Shown here: piece after piece, positions 10,179 to 22,592 of the stretch | How positions within the stretch are numbered: the first letter of the stretch is position 1 | Layout of the letters: each line of letters starts with the position of its first letter | Assembly (NCBI GenBank): GCA_038049695.1 | Contig: CP142458.1 | Location: 44,979,001 to 45,043,000, forward strand | Length of the DNA: 64,000 nt | DNA from: Cinnamomum chago | Lineage: Eukaryota; Streptophyta; Magnoliopsida; Laurales; Lauraceae | Direction: 5' to 3' | Translations under genes and position numbers: made by a program | Notes under the pieces: generated by a model | Told to the model about the DNA's origin: nothing | The model's database searches: none | What the model saw: only the letters and a program-made list of their open reading frames with translations

Positions 10179-11876
10179 TGTTGGAAATAAGTGGGCCTCG
10201 TGGATAGGTTTCAAAAACTTTTGACCCACTTGATGTAGGGATCAATTATCCATAAAACTTCAAACTCGATCCAGGATCCAATCCTGAAACTCATCAACCA
10301 AGATTAGTAGAAAACTATCTCTAAGATAGAAATTAACATTACCATGCATCCACAATAAATCTACAACATACAAGGAGCAGATTTTACCTTGGGAGCTTGG
10401 TAATTCTCTAATGGAGAAGTTGACAACTTGTTGGATGAAGAACTCTTTCTTTCTAACAAATTAGGACCTCCAAGACTTAATTGTCTTCCACGCTATGACC
10501 TGCTATCAGATCTCTTTTCTCAAGAAGATTGGTGGAAACTTTAAGAGAAAACCCACTAGAAACTCTAAGGAACCGGAAGAGAACTATAAGGAGAGAGAGA
10601 TGAACGTGCAACACTTGTAAAAAGATGCTTGGGATTTTGGGGTAATGGATGTCCAAGCCTTCCTCCTTTATTTATAGTATACTAGCAATCTCCTGTTACT
10701 AATTAAAATAGAAGTCCAACTTCCATTTAGAATTAGTAACTCCTCTTACTAATTATTATAGAAGTCTCACTTTCACAACAATTAGTAACTTACTATTACT
10801 ACTATTAGAAGTCTTACTTCAAATAGAAATAGTAACTTTGTAATTCTCTCCTATTAAAGTTCAAATAGGATTAGTAACTTTCTAATAACTTAGGCTAGCA
10901 TGGGAACCACTAGGGATTCCATAGAAAACTGGCTCCAACTAGGACACCGCAACCCCACATCTCATGTGTAATCCGGGCCCACAGTTAATTGCAAATAACT
11001 CCACTATATACATGCAATTGCACTCCAGTCTTAGGAATAAATCACAAAGAAGACCATAAACTTCCCTATTATCACAAGTAGGTCCCTCTATCTATATCCA
11101 TGGATCAATTGGACTTGTCCACCAAATTAGATCCATATCTTATTATCCTTGAGCCCCAATTAATTATAGTGGTCATCAGTACCTATCCAATTAACTCTTA
11201 ATCGAAATGGGTGCGCATTTACTAATGATAATTCCATTAATTGGCATAAGGGGATAATTGTGATAGATTCTATCTTGACCATTGAATGTTCCCACAGTCC
11301 CATTACCACGTACCCAAGGCACCGAGGTGTTGACCCACAGTTGGCACCACTCAATGGTGACTCAAAGCAAATGAATAGATAGAAACTTGAGTTCATTAAT
11401 GTCTCAGGATTATGAGCTTATTGCTAGGTAATTATGAGAGCAAACCTTAAAGTAGAGACAGTGTACATAAGGTGCTTCTCATGGTCCTTCAATACATTTA
11501 ATGTACCAGCATCATGATCCAGAATCTTACATTCTGATGATCGAGACAAATCACACTATCTCATAGTGATCAAAGTGCTGCAACCTTGTCAGATGAGATG
11601 CCCCAATCTCATCACTAGTTGTGAAGATATTTAAGTATAAGATTTGTGACACATATCTCCTATATGTGGATCTCATCCATACACATGTATTACATCTAGT
11701 ATACTTGTGGACTTGGGTTCATCTCATAAACTATCATGTCATTCGTATTGGTTATGTGCAAGTAAGTAATAAAACATCATTCATCTCATGAAAGGAAAGC
11801 ATTATTATATTGATAAATAAAGAAATTAATCAATCTATTTACATCATCAAATAGATTGAGACCATATAAACTAACA
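10179..11876 (-). repeat. 3' LTR of Copia G1
   Basis: Read on the minus strand it begins TGTTAGTTTATATGG (at 11876) and ends TTATTTCCAACA (at 10179), 1698 bp. Related copies are at 26356-29815 (solo, split by H2), 47024 to about 47592 (internally deleted) and 56431-57394 (truncated). Long LTRs of this size are typical of Angela/SIRE-like Copia, an inference only. Confidence 0.85.
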
Positions 11877-11893
11877 ATCTCCCACTTGGGCTC
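11877..11893 (-). other. Polypurine tract of Copia G1
   Basis: On the minus strand GAGCCCAAGTGGGAGAT stands directly before the LTR start, giving the minus orientation of the element. Confidence 0.85.
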
Positions 11894-11897
11894 AATG

Positions 11898-14780
11898 CTA
11901 GTCAAGATTGCATCTCATGCGCATCCCATCTACATGCTGCTCAAAAACTTTATTGGTCAAAGGCTTAGTAAAGGGATCTGCTAGATTGTCCGCAAAGGCT
12001 ATCTTAGTGATTGCAATATCACCTCTCTGCACAATCTCTTTGACCAAGTGATACTTCCTCTGTACGTGCTTTTGGCTTTTATGACTCTTGCATTCCTTGG
12101 ACTGAGCGACTGCCCCGCTACTTTCACTATAAACTGTGAGCAGTTGTCGCGCCAAAGGTACCACTGCAAGTTCCAAAAGGAATCTTTTAAGCCATACTGC
12201 TTCATTAGCTGCTTCACAAGCTGCTACATATTCAGCCTCTGAGTGGAATCAGTGGTACATTCCTGTTAATACTCCTCCAGCTGATAGCTCCTCTGCCAAG
12301 CATAAACACATAACCAGAGGTGGATTTCCTGGAATCCTTATCTGACATGAAGTCAAAATCTATGTAGCCGACTGGAATCAACTCATCACTGCCGTAAATC
12401 AACATGTAATCTCTAGTCCTTTTCAAGTACTTGAGAATACATTTTACAGCAGTCCAATGGTCAGATCTGGGTTAGACTTATATCTGCTGACTAAGCCCAC
12501 TGCATAACAAATACCCAGTCTAGTACATAGCATAGCATACATGAGGCTACCAACAGCCGAAGCGTATGGAATTGCTCTCATTTGCACCTTTTCGTAAGGG
12601 GTTTTGGGACTCTGATCCTTGGAAATGTGCACTCCATGCCTAAAAGGTGTGATACCCTTCTTAGAGTCTTGCATAGCAAACCGTACCAGTACATTATTTA
12701 TGTAAGCAGCTTGGGATAAGCCTATCATCCTATTCTTTCGATGTCGATGAAGTTTGATCCCTAGGATGTAGCTAGTTTTTCCCAAGTCCTTCATATCAAA
12801 AGTCCTTGCCAACCAAACTTTTACTGTTGACAACATTCCTATATCTTTCCCGAGGAGAAGGATGTCATCGACATATAAAATCAGAAAAACTACCCTGTCA
12901 CCTTCATTTTTCATGTACACACATGATCATCTGGATTTTGACTAAAACCAAATGATTTGATTGCCTGGTCAAAACAAATGCTCAAACTCCGGGATACCTA
13001 CTTTAATCCATAAATGGACTTCTGCAGCTTGCAAACTCTTTGCTTTTGGTTATTAGCTACAAAACTGTCTGCCTGCATCATATAGATATCTTCATCAAGA
13101 CGGTTGTTAAGAAACGCCGTCTTGACATCCATTTGCTAAATTTCGTAATTAAGATGAGTCGATATGGATAAGAGTATCCGGATGGACTTGAGCATAGCTA
13201 CCGGCAAGAAGGTTTCCTCATAATCGATACCCTCTTTTTTAGTATACCCTTTCGCAACAAGCCTGGCCTTAAAGGTCTCAACTCTTCCATCTGGTCCTCT
13301 TTTTCTCCTGTAAACCCACTTGCACCCAATAGGTTTAATATTGGCAGGCAAGTCCACAAGTGTCTACACCTGATTAGAGTACATAGATTCCATCTCAACT
13401 TTCATAGCATCTTTGCAACGTCCCGAATCTATGTCATTAAATGCTTCATCATAGTTACAGGGATCTTGTTCCAGTTCTTTCAGGATCGCCTCGTAAGACT
13501 CTCCCAAGAGCGAGAACTTGTTTGGGGCCTGACTATTCTCTCACTACGACGAGGCTCTAGTGTAACTACTGGGTCAGGTATGAGTGGATTCTCTTCAAGT
13601 TCGGTTATATTTGGATTTGAAATTGATTGCTCTTGAATCTCTTCCAAGATCACATTTTCTAAAGATTTTCAATCAATCATGTAATCTTCCTCCAGAAAAA
13701 TCGCATTGGTGATAACAAGCATTTTCTGCTCTCTGGGATTATAGAATAACCAACCTTTAGTTCCTTTGAGATATCCTATAAATGTGCAAACTTCCGACTT
13801 CGATTCCAACTTATCCGTCTTAACCTTTAGCACGTGTGCTGGACAACCCTAAATGTGTAAATGTTGCAAACTACGCTTTCGTCCAGACCACAACTCCCGA
13901 GGAGTCTTAGTACATACTTAGATGGTACGAGGTTTAGTATTGACATAGCAGTATCCAAGGCGTGTCCCCAAAAGAATATCGGTAATCTTGAGAAACTCAG
14001 CATAGACCTAATCATATCTAAAAGAGTCTGGTTCCTTCTTTCCGTTACTCCATTCTGTTGAGGCATACCAGGAACAGACAACTAGGATAGAATCCCATTT
14101 TCTGATAAGTATCCCATAAATCAACAAAGAGATATTATCCTCTTCGATCTGATCGAATAGTCTTGATACTTTTACCTAATTGCTTTTCCGCTTCCGCTCG
14201 AAACTCTTTGAACTTTTCAAAAGCCTCGGACTTGCGGTGCATAAGGTATATGTATCCATATCTTGAGTAATCATCTGTGAAAGTGATGAAGTTCTCATAT
14301 CCTCCTCTAGCTCTGACATTTATGGGTCCACACATCAGTATGCACTAATTCCAACAAATCTTTGGCCCTATTGCCCTTAGATGAAAATGGTTTTTTGGTC
14401 ATTTTGCTTTCCAGACAGAACTTGCAGACAGGCATTGGTTCTACCACCAATAAAGGTAAGATATCATCTTTCACTAGCCTATCAATCATGTTTAGGTTTA
14501 TATGATCTAACCTCAAGTACCAAAGTTTTGTTGGATTGGATGAAGATGACTTTCTCTTTAATGATGACCTATTACTTATTTCAGTATCATGTATCTCATA
14601 CATTGTGGGAGTTAACAGATAAAGTCCATTGGTTATCTTGCCAGAGCATATAAAAGTACCGTTCCTCTTTATGACAACCTCAGTACCAAAAGTAATAGAA
14701 TAACTTTTATGCACTAAACTAGAAATTGAAATTAAATTCCATCTTAAAGATGATATATATAGAGTGTCTGACAAAACCAA
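11898..14780 (-). pseudogene. Copia G1 pol (integrase, reverse transcriptase, RNase H), broken
   Basis: Pieces in several frames read in the order GAG-pre-integrase, integrase, RT, RNase H. From the right: GAG-pre-integrase near 14450-14580 (LWYLRLDHINLNMIDRL, with the usual H altered), integrase start LLELVHTDVW, FTDDYSRYGYIYLM (about 14280), integrase PQQNGVTERRN (about 14060), RT core GCKWVYRRKRGPDG and FKARLVAKGYTKKEGIDYEE (about 13300), the catalytic YVDD (12870), and the RNase H end with SHKSQKHVQRKYHLV and NLADPFTK (about 11960-12090). At least five frameshifts or stops separate them. The encoded enzymes would copy RNA into cDNA and insert it. The piece is inactive. Confidence 0.9.
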
Positions 14781-14940
14781 TTTATTATCTGAAAAACATA
14801 AAGTAATAACTCCTACTGTGACCGCATCTGCCTTAGCATTAGATCCTAGGTTAACAATGATTTCGCCGTCACTAAGCCTCCTAGTTTCTCAGAACTCCTG
14901 CAACCAATTACATATGTGAAGCACCAGTTGCAAAACTAAC

Positions 14941-15787
14941 TTAGAAAAAAAGTGACTCAATCATACCTGAGGTCTTCTTCTTAGACAGAAAATCTGGACA
15001 ATTCCTTTTCCAATGTCCTGTCATACTACAATGGAAACACTTTCTTTTTGTCCCCGAACCCTTAGCCTTGCCTACACCACCATTAGGACCATTCTCCACC
15101 TTAGGACCATTCGAAACTGATTTCTTTTTGCCTTTCCGCCCTTTGCCTTTCGGCTTGGACTTGACAAATGGATTTTTCTTCATAATCCCTTCAATCACCA
15201 CCAGTTGGCTAGAAAGCTCAGCTAGAGTCAGATTCATCTTATTCATATTATAATTGACCTTGAAATTGTTGAATGACTCTGGTAGTGACTCAAGGATTAT
15301 GTCAATCTGCGATTCTGCATCAATCATAGCCCCCAGTACATCTAACTCATTCAATGAGTCCATTATTTTCAACATGTGGTCTTGTACTGGTGTGCCTTCA
15401 GTCATCTTGGTGCTTATAAGTACCCTCATACCAGCCTGTCTAGCAGGCCTGCCCTGTTCCGTAAACATCTCCTTTAAGTTTGATATAATATCATATGCAG
15501 TCTTATAGGATTGATGTTGGTGTTGTAAAACACTAGACATGGATGCCTGTATATAACATTTAGCCATCTCATCGTCTTTGGCCCACTTGGTGTAAAGTTC
15601 ATTTTCTTCTTGTGATGCATCTGGCACGGCTCATCAAGGGGGGGGGGGGGGGGTTTGGTAAGGACATATTTATATCCTGAAGCAGTCGACAATGTCTAGG
15701 TTCCGTTTCCAGTTTACATAGTTGAATCCCACCAACTTATTCTAGTTGAGGATGGTTGCAAGTGGATTGAAAGTATTTGAATTCATG
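14941..15787 (-). pseudogene. Copia G1 gag, frameshifted
   Basis: The start ATG at 15787 reads MNSNTFNPLATILN, then a stop. Reading resumes as NKLVGFNYVNWKRNLD in the same region, is broken again by a run of about 17 G/C bases (15638-15654), and continues as a 228-codon frame (15627-14941) with the UBN2-like capsid segment and a CCHC zinc knuckle, CFHCSMTGHWKRNC, near 15000-15045. The homopolymer run is the likely cause of the frameshift. The protein would form the nucleocapsid-like particle. Confidence 0.88.
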
Positions 15788-16102
15788 TTTAAAAAACTGT
15801 AGCACATAACTATACATTTAATTAATGAACATAAATGACATTTAGGGTTTAGTATTCTATCAAAATTTATGTGGGAATCCTCATAACCACTAAATTCAGA
15901 ATACATCGGAATTCCAATCCCTTGGGATATGCCTCCTTGGGGAGTGCGAATATCACTTAGATTGGTGCGGATCAAAGTTGGTCAAAATTAAGATTAAGAC
16001 TAACTATCCATGATCCCCATCATTCATTATCATCCAGGTATCTCATACCAAATAATGTATGACTCTAGATTTGCTTTGGTTTCTAAAATACATGAGGCAA
16101 AT
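15788..16102 (-). other. Copia G1 leader, proximal part
   Basis: Untranslated leader upstream of gag, cut at 16102 by solo LTR B2. It continues beyond the insertion at 20995. No coding sequence is seen. Confidence 0.65.
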
Positions 16103-16597
16103 TGTAAGACCCCGACCCGAGTGACCTCGATTAGTATTGATTAAGTTGTGTATTAGTTCTAAGTGTGGTTAGTAGATTTTGGTTTAGGTGGAATTAGAAT
16201 GGCTTTGTTACAACTTTGGGGAATTTTTTAGTGCCTTTGTTTTAGTGGGACCCTTTGGGGGTTCCTTTTATGACTTTGCGTTTACTAGAGGGATTTTCTA
16301 AAATTTCTGTGATTTGTGTTTTTCCCGGTTTACTCATCTCATTGATCTCTTCAACTTTCATGTTAATCCCGTTTCCGTTCGAGATCCCGAAACCCGACTT
16401 TTCTCAATTTGAGGGCAAAATGGTCTTTTATCCCAAAATCTGAACACAATTTCCAATGTCACCAAAACCCGTGAAACATATACTTTTTGGAAACTAGATA
16501 TTTCAGTGATCATTTTTCCCTTCTTCGTTGAATTCGTTCGAGGTCCCGAAAGAGATGATTTCAGCCTTCCAAGTGGTGGGACCCATTCTCCTTTGCT

Positions 16598-16605
16598 TAT
16601 ATAAA
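16598..16605 (+). promoter_or_regulatory. TATA box of LTR B2
   Basis: TATATAAA lies about 500 bp into the LTR and is followed by a pyrimidine-rich leader and then the donor-like ACAA|GTAAGC at 16852. This marks the probable U3/R transition. Confidence 0.65.
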
Positions 16606-17092
16606 GAACCCATCTTCTTATTTTCCCTTTTTCCTGCCCAAAAGCAACAAGCTAGGGTTTTCTCCTTTTTCTCCCTTTCCCTCCACCTTGCTCTTCCCTC
16701 CCCCAAATCTCTACCAAACCCTTGCAAATTGAAAAATGAAGATCACCATTTTCTTCCTCTCCTTGAGAACTCTCCATTGATACTCTTGAAAGAGAAAACC
16801 ATCTACATTGAGATCCTCTTAGAGCTAGTCTTGCCCATTTGGAGAACCTACAAGTAAGCTTCCTCCCTAATCTTCTAGATTTGTGTTCTTGTAACCCAAG
16901 AGAAGCTCCATCTTCATTATTGGAAACTCTCTCTTTCTATTTCCTCATTTTGACCCTTTTAGGGTTTGTTTTTTTTTTTTTGGGTTTTTGCGTAGCTTGG
17001 AGCTTGGCTTGGAGAGAGTGTTTAGTGCTTAATTTTCTTGTTAGAGACCTTGAGGCAAGTGGATGAATAGATATTTTGAGCTTTGAATGGTT

Positions 17093-18846
17093 TGAAAGTC
17101 CCGAGGATCCTAACCCTAGAGGGGGGCGGGGGTGAATAGGGCGAGCTACAATTATGACCAATTTAAACATATTTTAACTTCTTAACAAAAACTAGTCACA
17201 TGTGATGATTAATCAAACAATATGCGGAAGCTAATATAAACAATCACCACAAAAGCAAGCACCACAACACAAAGGTTTATAGTGGTTCGGCCTCAATGCC
17301 TACGTCCACTACCGGCTTGTGATCCAACCACCCCACCGGATTTCCACTATTTATGCTTTTTACTAGGCTAAGCACTAACCCTTACAATGTTGTTTTTCTA
17401 GGCTAAACAACAACCTTCCAATGTGCATTTCTAGGCTAAGCAATAACCTTTACAAGATGCTTTTCTTAGGCTAAGCAATAACCTTTACACAATGCTTTTC
17501 TTAGGCTAAGCAATAACCTTTACAAATAAAGATTTCTCTAAGAACGTATCTTCACAAAAGATCACTCCAAGAGATACAATTCAAGCTCAATGTAATTGCC
17601 TCTAAAAAAGGCGGATATGAAAGTGAATAACAAACTCACACAAACACAAAATGAATGGAAATGTGTATGCTCATGATGTGTGTGTGTGAGAACTTCAATC
17701 AAGTTTAAAAAGAAGGCTCAATCAAATATATGCTTAAAGCATTTCAAAGTTTAATGCACATAAAAGATTTGATTGAAGTTTAATGCAAATCACATGTATG
17801 ATAATCAACTTGTTAATGATATGAAAATCAAAGACTAACAAGTTGTATGACAATGACTAACTTAGAACATATGATGCATGTGCAATGTTGTTTTCAAAAC
17901 CAAATTAATTTTACTAATGTTTAAATGAATGAAAACAACAAGTAATGTTTCAACCAAGAAAATGAATCATGCTATATAAAAGAAATCAAAGATTTAGGCT
18001 AAGCATGATTAAGAAAGTTTTAAAAACAACTTGGATGAAAACAAAGTGAAGAATCCAATCTTAATTACATCAAAGATTAAGAGAAGAATGGATTCATCAC
18101 ATCATAGATATCATGCTAAAAAACATTTACCAATAACTTAAACAAAGCATGTAAACTATGATTAAGAGAGGTAGAGCTTACTTAGAGATTTAACTTCATT
18201 AATCCAAGCTTTAGCTCTCCAATTGACTCTTTGGTCTCTCTTAGTTCATCCCCTTTTTTTTGTCTCAGAGCTCTTCAAAAGAGTCTCCAAAATATCCAAC
18301 TTTTGACAAAGGAAAGAACTCATTTTATACCCAAAAAGTGCCCAACGGCTAGTCCCCGGTCGACCTGGCCTTCACAACAGCTATATTTCTGACCGTTTGA
18401 AAAATGGCCAACGGTAGTGTTCCCGGTCGACCTGGCCACAGGGCTTGGTCGACCTGGTACACTGCGTTTCTGGCTTGGGACCAAAATTCCCTAAAATCCA
18501 TTTTTCAAAGTATTTTTGGTTGGAAATTTTTTGGGCCATTAAATCAAGCTTAAAAACATGTTTTAAATCATTCTAAGGGTTTTAAAACATGAAACATAAA
18601 AAGCCAAAAAAGATTCGAAATTATAAAACCAATGGCTCGCTTGATTTTCTAAAACTCCTTTTTTCAAAAACAAAAACATCCAAGTGTAAAACCAAAACAA
18701 GCATAACTCAATACTTTTACTCTTAAAAACAATGCATGTTTAAAACAAGATTTCAAGAATTCTTAAATCAATGCATATGTGTGTAAATCAAATGATGCTA
18801 GAATGATAATGCATCCATCAAATTGCAATCTACAAAATTCCTAACA
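17093..18846 (-). mobile_element. Solo LTR H1
   Basis: Plus-strand text starts TGAAAGTCCCGAGG and ends ATTCCTAACA, flanked by TSD TGGTT (17088-17092, 18847-18851). Removing it and one TSD restores a sequence matching B1 at 360-380. It is the reverse orientation of H2 (27654-29497). It contains CCGGTCGACCTGG words (18355-18460). 1754 bp, no coding capacity seen. Confidence 0.93.
18350..18465 (-). repeat. GGTCGACC word block in H1
   Basis: Three copies of GGTCGACCTGG within 110 bp. H2 has the equivalent block at 28015-28135 with CGGTCGACCG words. Flanking DNA aligns between the two copies. Confidence 0.65.
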
Positions 18847-19224
18847 TGGTTTTCATGAAATGTATTAATGATTTCACTACTTCTTTCATGCTTTTATTGA
18901 CTTACATTGATTTGAAATAAATGCTCATTAAAGGGTTTTACTAACTCACTTCTTGTCATGGAAATGTGGTATATAGTTCTTCACTTATCTCTTGTTTATG
19001 GCTTTGAATGAACTTTTGTGATTGTGGGTTTCTCCTCTTTCCTTTGTGAGTGAATGTGAAGAGAATGGAAATGATTAGAAATATTTTATTGGAAGTATTG
19101 ATGTGGGATTTGGAAGATGATTATAAGGAGTCTTGAGCCTCTCATTTTGGTGTAGAAATGAAGCTTAAAGGAGTTGTAAGAAGGAGAAAAATAGAAGAAG
19201 GAAAACTGTCCCGGAATCAGTTTC

Positions 19225-19465
19225 TGAACAGTTCGCTCGAGCGAAGTGTCCAGAAATGAGTCCGATCAATTCCAGTAGACAGTTCGCTCGAGCGAACTCT
19301 CCCAGAACTTTCCCAGATTTCTCATAGAACCTTGTTAGTTCAAGCGAACCTCTTGTTCGCTCGAACGAACCCCATATCCGCTCGAGCGAACCCTCCCAAA
19401 AAACCATTCCAGAGAGTTGATCGCTTGAGCGAACCCCTTGTCTGCTCGAGCGATGGGTACTGTTC
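19225..19465 (+). repeat. CGCTCGAGCG palindrome block in LTR B2
   Basis: At least six words of the TTCGCTCGAGCGAAC type with variants such as GTTCAAGCGAAC. It occupies the place that GCTAACCGCC words occupy in B1. Confidence 0.75.
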
Positions 19466-20433
19466 ATCTGGGACTATTCTGAGAGCAAAAAAATGAAATG
19501 TTTAAATGATTGAGAGAGGTTTATTGGGAGCCCTATTGTGATGGGAAGACTAATAAACATTGTTTGAACCCGATTGAAAAGAGAGACCAAATCACAAACT
19601 TTCATTTGAAGTTTTGAAAATCCGTAAGGCGTATAATGAGCCCGGAATGTCTACAAACTCAAGGAGTGCCAATTTATATTGATATCGATGTACGAGACCC
19701 TTATTCACCTTCTTTTAATTTCGAATCCCGATACTTGTCCCGAAATTTATGATTTATGATTTTGTCATTCCTGAAAGTATTGAAACTGTGTTTTAGCATT
19801 TTGCTAGCCCGTTTACACATGCCCGAATAAAGTGATACTTGTGCCTTTGAGCACCTCGTCCCGCCCGTTTACTTACTTGCACTTGATGTATTTTATGCAT
19901 ATCTTGATTTTTGTTATTTGACCTATGAGTCGGCACCACTAAGCTTGGATAACCTTGTTGGTCGATCCACCTACTTGGAGATCCCCCTCCCGTCCCGCCA
20001 GCTACAGTTTGGATCCCGCTACCCGGTTATTACCGTGGTCTTGTCCCGATGCCACAGATTGCTACTATGGTTCCTGATGCCTGGTTCGTTACCGTGGTCA
20101 TGTCCCGTATTATTATGTATATGTATATGTAGATTTTGTTGTACCTCCTCACTTCAGTGACTGAGGTCAACATCCCGATATGCTCATGTCACTTTGGTGA
20201 TAGAGGACTTAGCTTCGTGTGGATGACATCTTGTTTGTTTCCCGATTTCCTTGGATACCTTACATGATTTATATTGCATACATGTTTTGATTAAATGATT
20301 CACTTCTTTTATGAAAGTTATTGTTTCATCACATTTTGATGTTTTCCAAGGTAAATGTGTTTATTATTGAATTGTTATATCTTTTCACCCACTTGCCAAA
20401 CCGTCGTGTCTGATCCATTTACTTTGGTACTCG

Positions 20434-20526
20434 GATCCCGTTATTGGTTATCCCGAGGCGGAGCACGAGGAGGCGGTCGGAGAACCGCAACGATTAGTTT
20501 AGTGGCATGTCGATGATGTTGTTTAG
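20434..20526 (+). pseudogene. Conserved terminal frame, block II, in LTR B2
   Basis: Reads DPVIGYPEAEHEEAVGEPQR then LV, a TAG where B1 has GAG, then WHVDDVV and a TAG stop at 20524-20526. Length and stop position equal those of B1. The single inside stop is a G-to-T change. Confidence 0.4.
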
Positions 20527-20994
20527 ACATTCGGATACCTGAGTCGCGTAACATTTTGGGTTATGGTTAACCATTCTTTTGGGATTCATATTTTGATATT
20601 ATTAGTCTTTGTTGACCTCTATTTTTGAAAAATGTAATTAAACAATCTTTGATGTAAACTTTAACTTACTTTTGGGAAAGCACTAATAATCATTGCTCAC
20701 TCTGATATTCTGTTATATAAATGTGTTATCAGTCTTGTTATTTTGGATATGAATGTATGAATTAGATTTGCTACACGCTTCCGCAATTGAAAGAAATATT
20801 TATGTTGTTGGGATATCCTCACCGCGGACACCTGTGGGAAATTGCATATACGAGTGACATCTTTTTATTGACTCGCATACGTATTGATTCAAATAAATTT
20901 ATGGTATGAACTATCATTCGTTTTCATCTCACCATTTCAATCAGTCCCGATCCTGGATTGAGTTGGTAACCCGGTCCGGGGCCGCGACACAAAT

Positions 20995-22040
20995 CCTTGG
21001 GGTTATTACATCATTATTTTAGTTAAGTGTGACCCACCAACTAGCATTGCATGACAACCGTTGCGGGCAACTCCTCCTTGGGGAGTGAACCCCCACCCCG
21101 TCTCACCAATACTATCCTAAGGATATCCATATCTAGTAACTAGAGAAATAAAAGCCCTCCATGGGGAACAACCATACTCTTGATGGCGCGAGGCTAATAC
21201 TTTCCTTACAATGGACCTATGATGGAAAACCATGGAGATTTCTCAATTGCCCCGCTCCCACTTAATATTTTAGAATTGAGGATTTCCTTATAGGGATAAA
21301 GGGCCCATATATATAATTATCAAATCATCTCATGATATGACCAATGATTGGTTCCAAATTAAGTTATATTTAAGGAAAGTCTAGTTTCTAAGATTAGTGT
21401 TACCAATGGGTTCATCTCATGGGTCCACCAACACTAATTAGAAATCTTTCCAAAAATTAATTTGATTTGACTAATTATAGTAACTTGCTATGTTTTGATC
21501 AGATTTGGAAATATACTAAAACAAGCAGTCATTCATAAATAGAAAGTGCTAAAATTAGTAACTAGTCCTCTTCTCCTCATGGCCTATGCGGAATAGACTT
21601 CTTGGACTACTAGACTTTCCAAAACTTTGGGATTCCTTAAACTCTTTGGGCATCTCCAAAACACTTTTGGTAATCTTCAAACTCTTTGATTAGGAGTCCA
21701 ACATCACTTTCCTTTTTCGTCTCGGACATCGCCAGAATTTACAAATTTAGAAAATTACATAAACTCCTAAGCCTTAATAATGAGACTTACATGGTAATAT
21801 AAACATGGAAATAAAAGGGCTATAGGGAAATTCACCATGCCTTGCCCTTTCACGGGAAACCAAGGAAACAATGATGCCCTTTACATTTAGCCTCAAATAA
21901 AACAAATAACCATAAAAGAAAGCAAAAGACTTGGGGCCATAAGGAGAGGACATAAACCTGCAAAGTTAGTATCATGAACATAGTAGGAACTAGGTTTAAA
22001 ATGATACCATACATCATCTCATGATGAAAATCCCGGACTG
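20995..22040 (-). other. Copia G1 leader, distal part, and unassigned DNA
   Basis: Continues the minus-strand leader of G1 past the B2 insertion. It contains a purine-rich AAGTGGGAGCGGGGC (about 21253-21268 on the minus strand). No PBS or 5' LTR of the 10179-11876 type was found, so the 5' end of G1 appears to be lost. There is no coding sequence. Confidence 0.5.
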
Positions 22041-22054
22041 TAAAAAAAAAAAGA

Positions 22055-22190
22055 GTTTATGCACCCTGTTCGCTCGAGTGGACTAGATTCCGCTCGAGCG
22101 GACTCTTCCAGAACCTAGTCCGCTCGAGCAGATGAAGGTTCGCTCGAGCAACCCGGGGCGGAAAACATGCAGAAAAACCACCTTTTTGGG
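22055..22190 (+). repeat. CGCTCGAGCGG block, probable remnant of LTR B3
   Basis: Four CGCTCGAG words (two as CCGCTCGAGCGG or a near variant) in 100 bp, followed directly by the end of LTR A at about 22191. The position fits the lost right part of B3, with a deletion joining it to A. This is inferred. Confidence 0.45.
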
Positions 22191-22592
22191 TAGTATTGGT
22201 TCTTCGCTAGTAATTTTAGTATGGCTTTTGTTAGCCTTTTCTTTGGAATGTTAACTAATGCACTTGTATAATTTGTAACTTGAACATATTGAGGTAATGA
22301 TCAACTTGTTACTGTCGGCTTTGTATATTTTGATATCGTTATTTGTTGGAGTCTGAGTATGAGTATTGCTATGACAACTTTATGTTGACAGGTTGAGTGA
22401 GACACGGAATCTAATGGCCATGGGATTCGGGTTGTAACGCCACGTAAGCTTCCGCGAAATGTTCTTGATGTGTTTGGAAATTTTGTCTTCCTCACACACG
22501 CGGATCCTGGGGAAAGTAAAAATCTTAAGTATTCCCAAAATCATGCTCCCCGATGTCAGACCTCTACAGGAGCCCGATTTTGGGGTTTGACA
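22191..22592 (+). repeat. 3' LTR end of Gypsy A
   Basis: Aligns with 3125-3525 of the 5' LTR (for example GGTTCTTCGC, then ATGGCTTTTGTTAGCC) and ends GGGGTTTGACA at 22592. It shows that all DNA from 7331 to here lies inside LTR A. Confidence 0.8.

Larger units (their letters stand above)
16103..20989 (+). mobile_element. Solo LTR B2 with nested H1
   Basis: Starts TGTAAGACCCCGACCCGAG and ends GGTCCGGGGCCGCGACA. It is flanked by the 5-bp TSD CAAAT (16098-16102 and 20990-20994). Without H1 and its TSD the LTR is about 3.13 kb. It carries a TATA box, the AG|GCAAGT donor (AG 17053-17054), the CGCTCGAGCG block, and conserved frames I (19930) and II (20434, with one internal TAG). No internal retrotransposon sequence is present, so it is a solo LTR left by LTR-LTR recombination. 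Confidence 0.92.
2546..22592 (+). mobile_element. Ty3/Gypsy retrotransposon A (degraded, host of a deep nest)
   Basis: The order is 5' LTR remnant (2546-3530), PBS (3534-3545), about 1.7 kb of decayed internal DNA, PPT (5241-5254), and a 3' LTR from 5255 that is interrupted at 7330 and resumes at about 22191-22592. The two LTRs share long stretches, for example the text around 2560-2880 and 7000-7330, and around 3125-3525 and 22196-22590. Pol is almost gone. Everything between 7331 and about 22190 was inserted into its 3' LTR. The left end is outside the window. Confidence 0.75.

Noticed and set aside
20995..22040. Possible 5' LTR of Copia G1
   Set aside because: No alignment with the 10179-11876 LTR and no PBS, so it was kept as leader and unassigned DNA.
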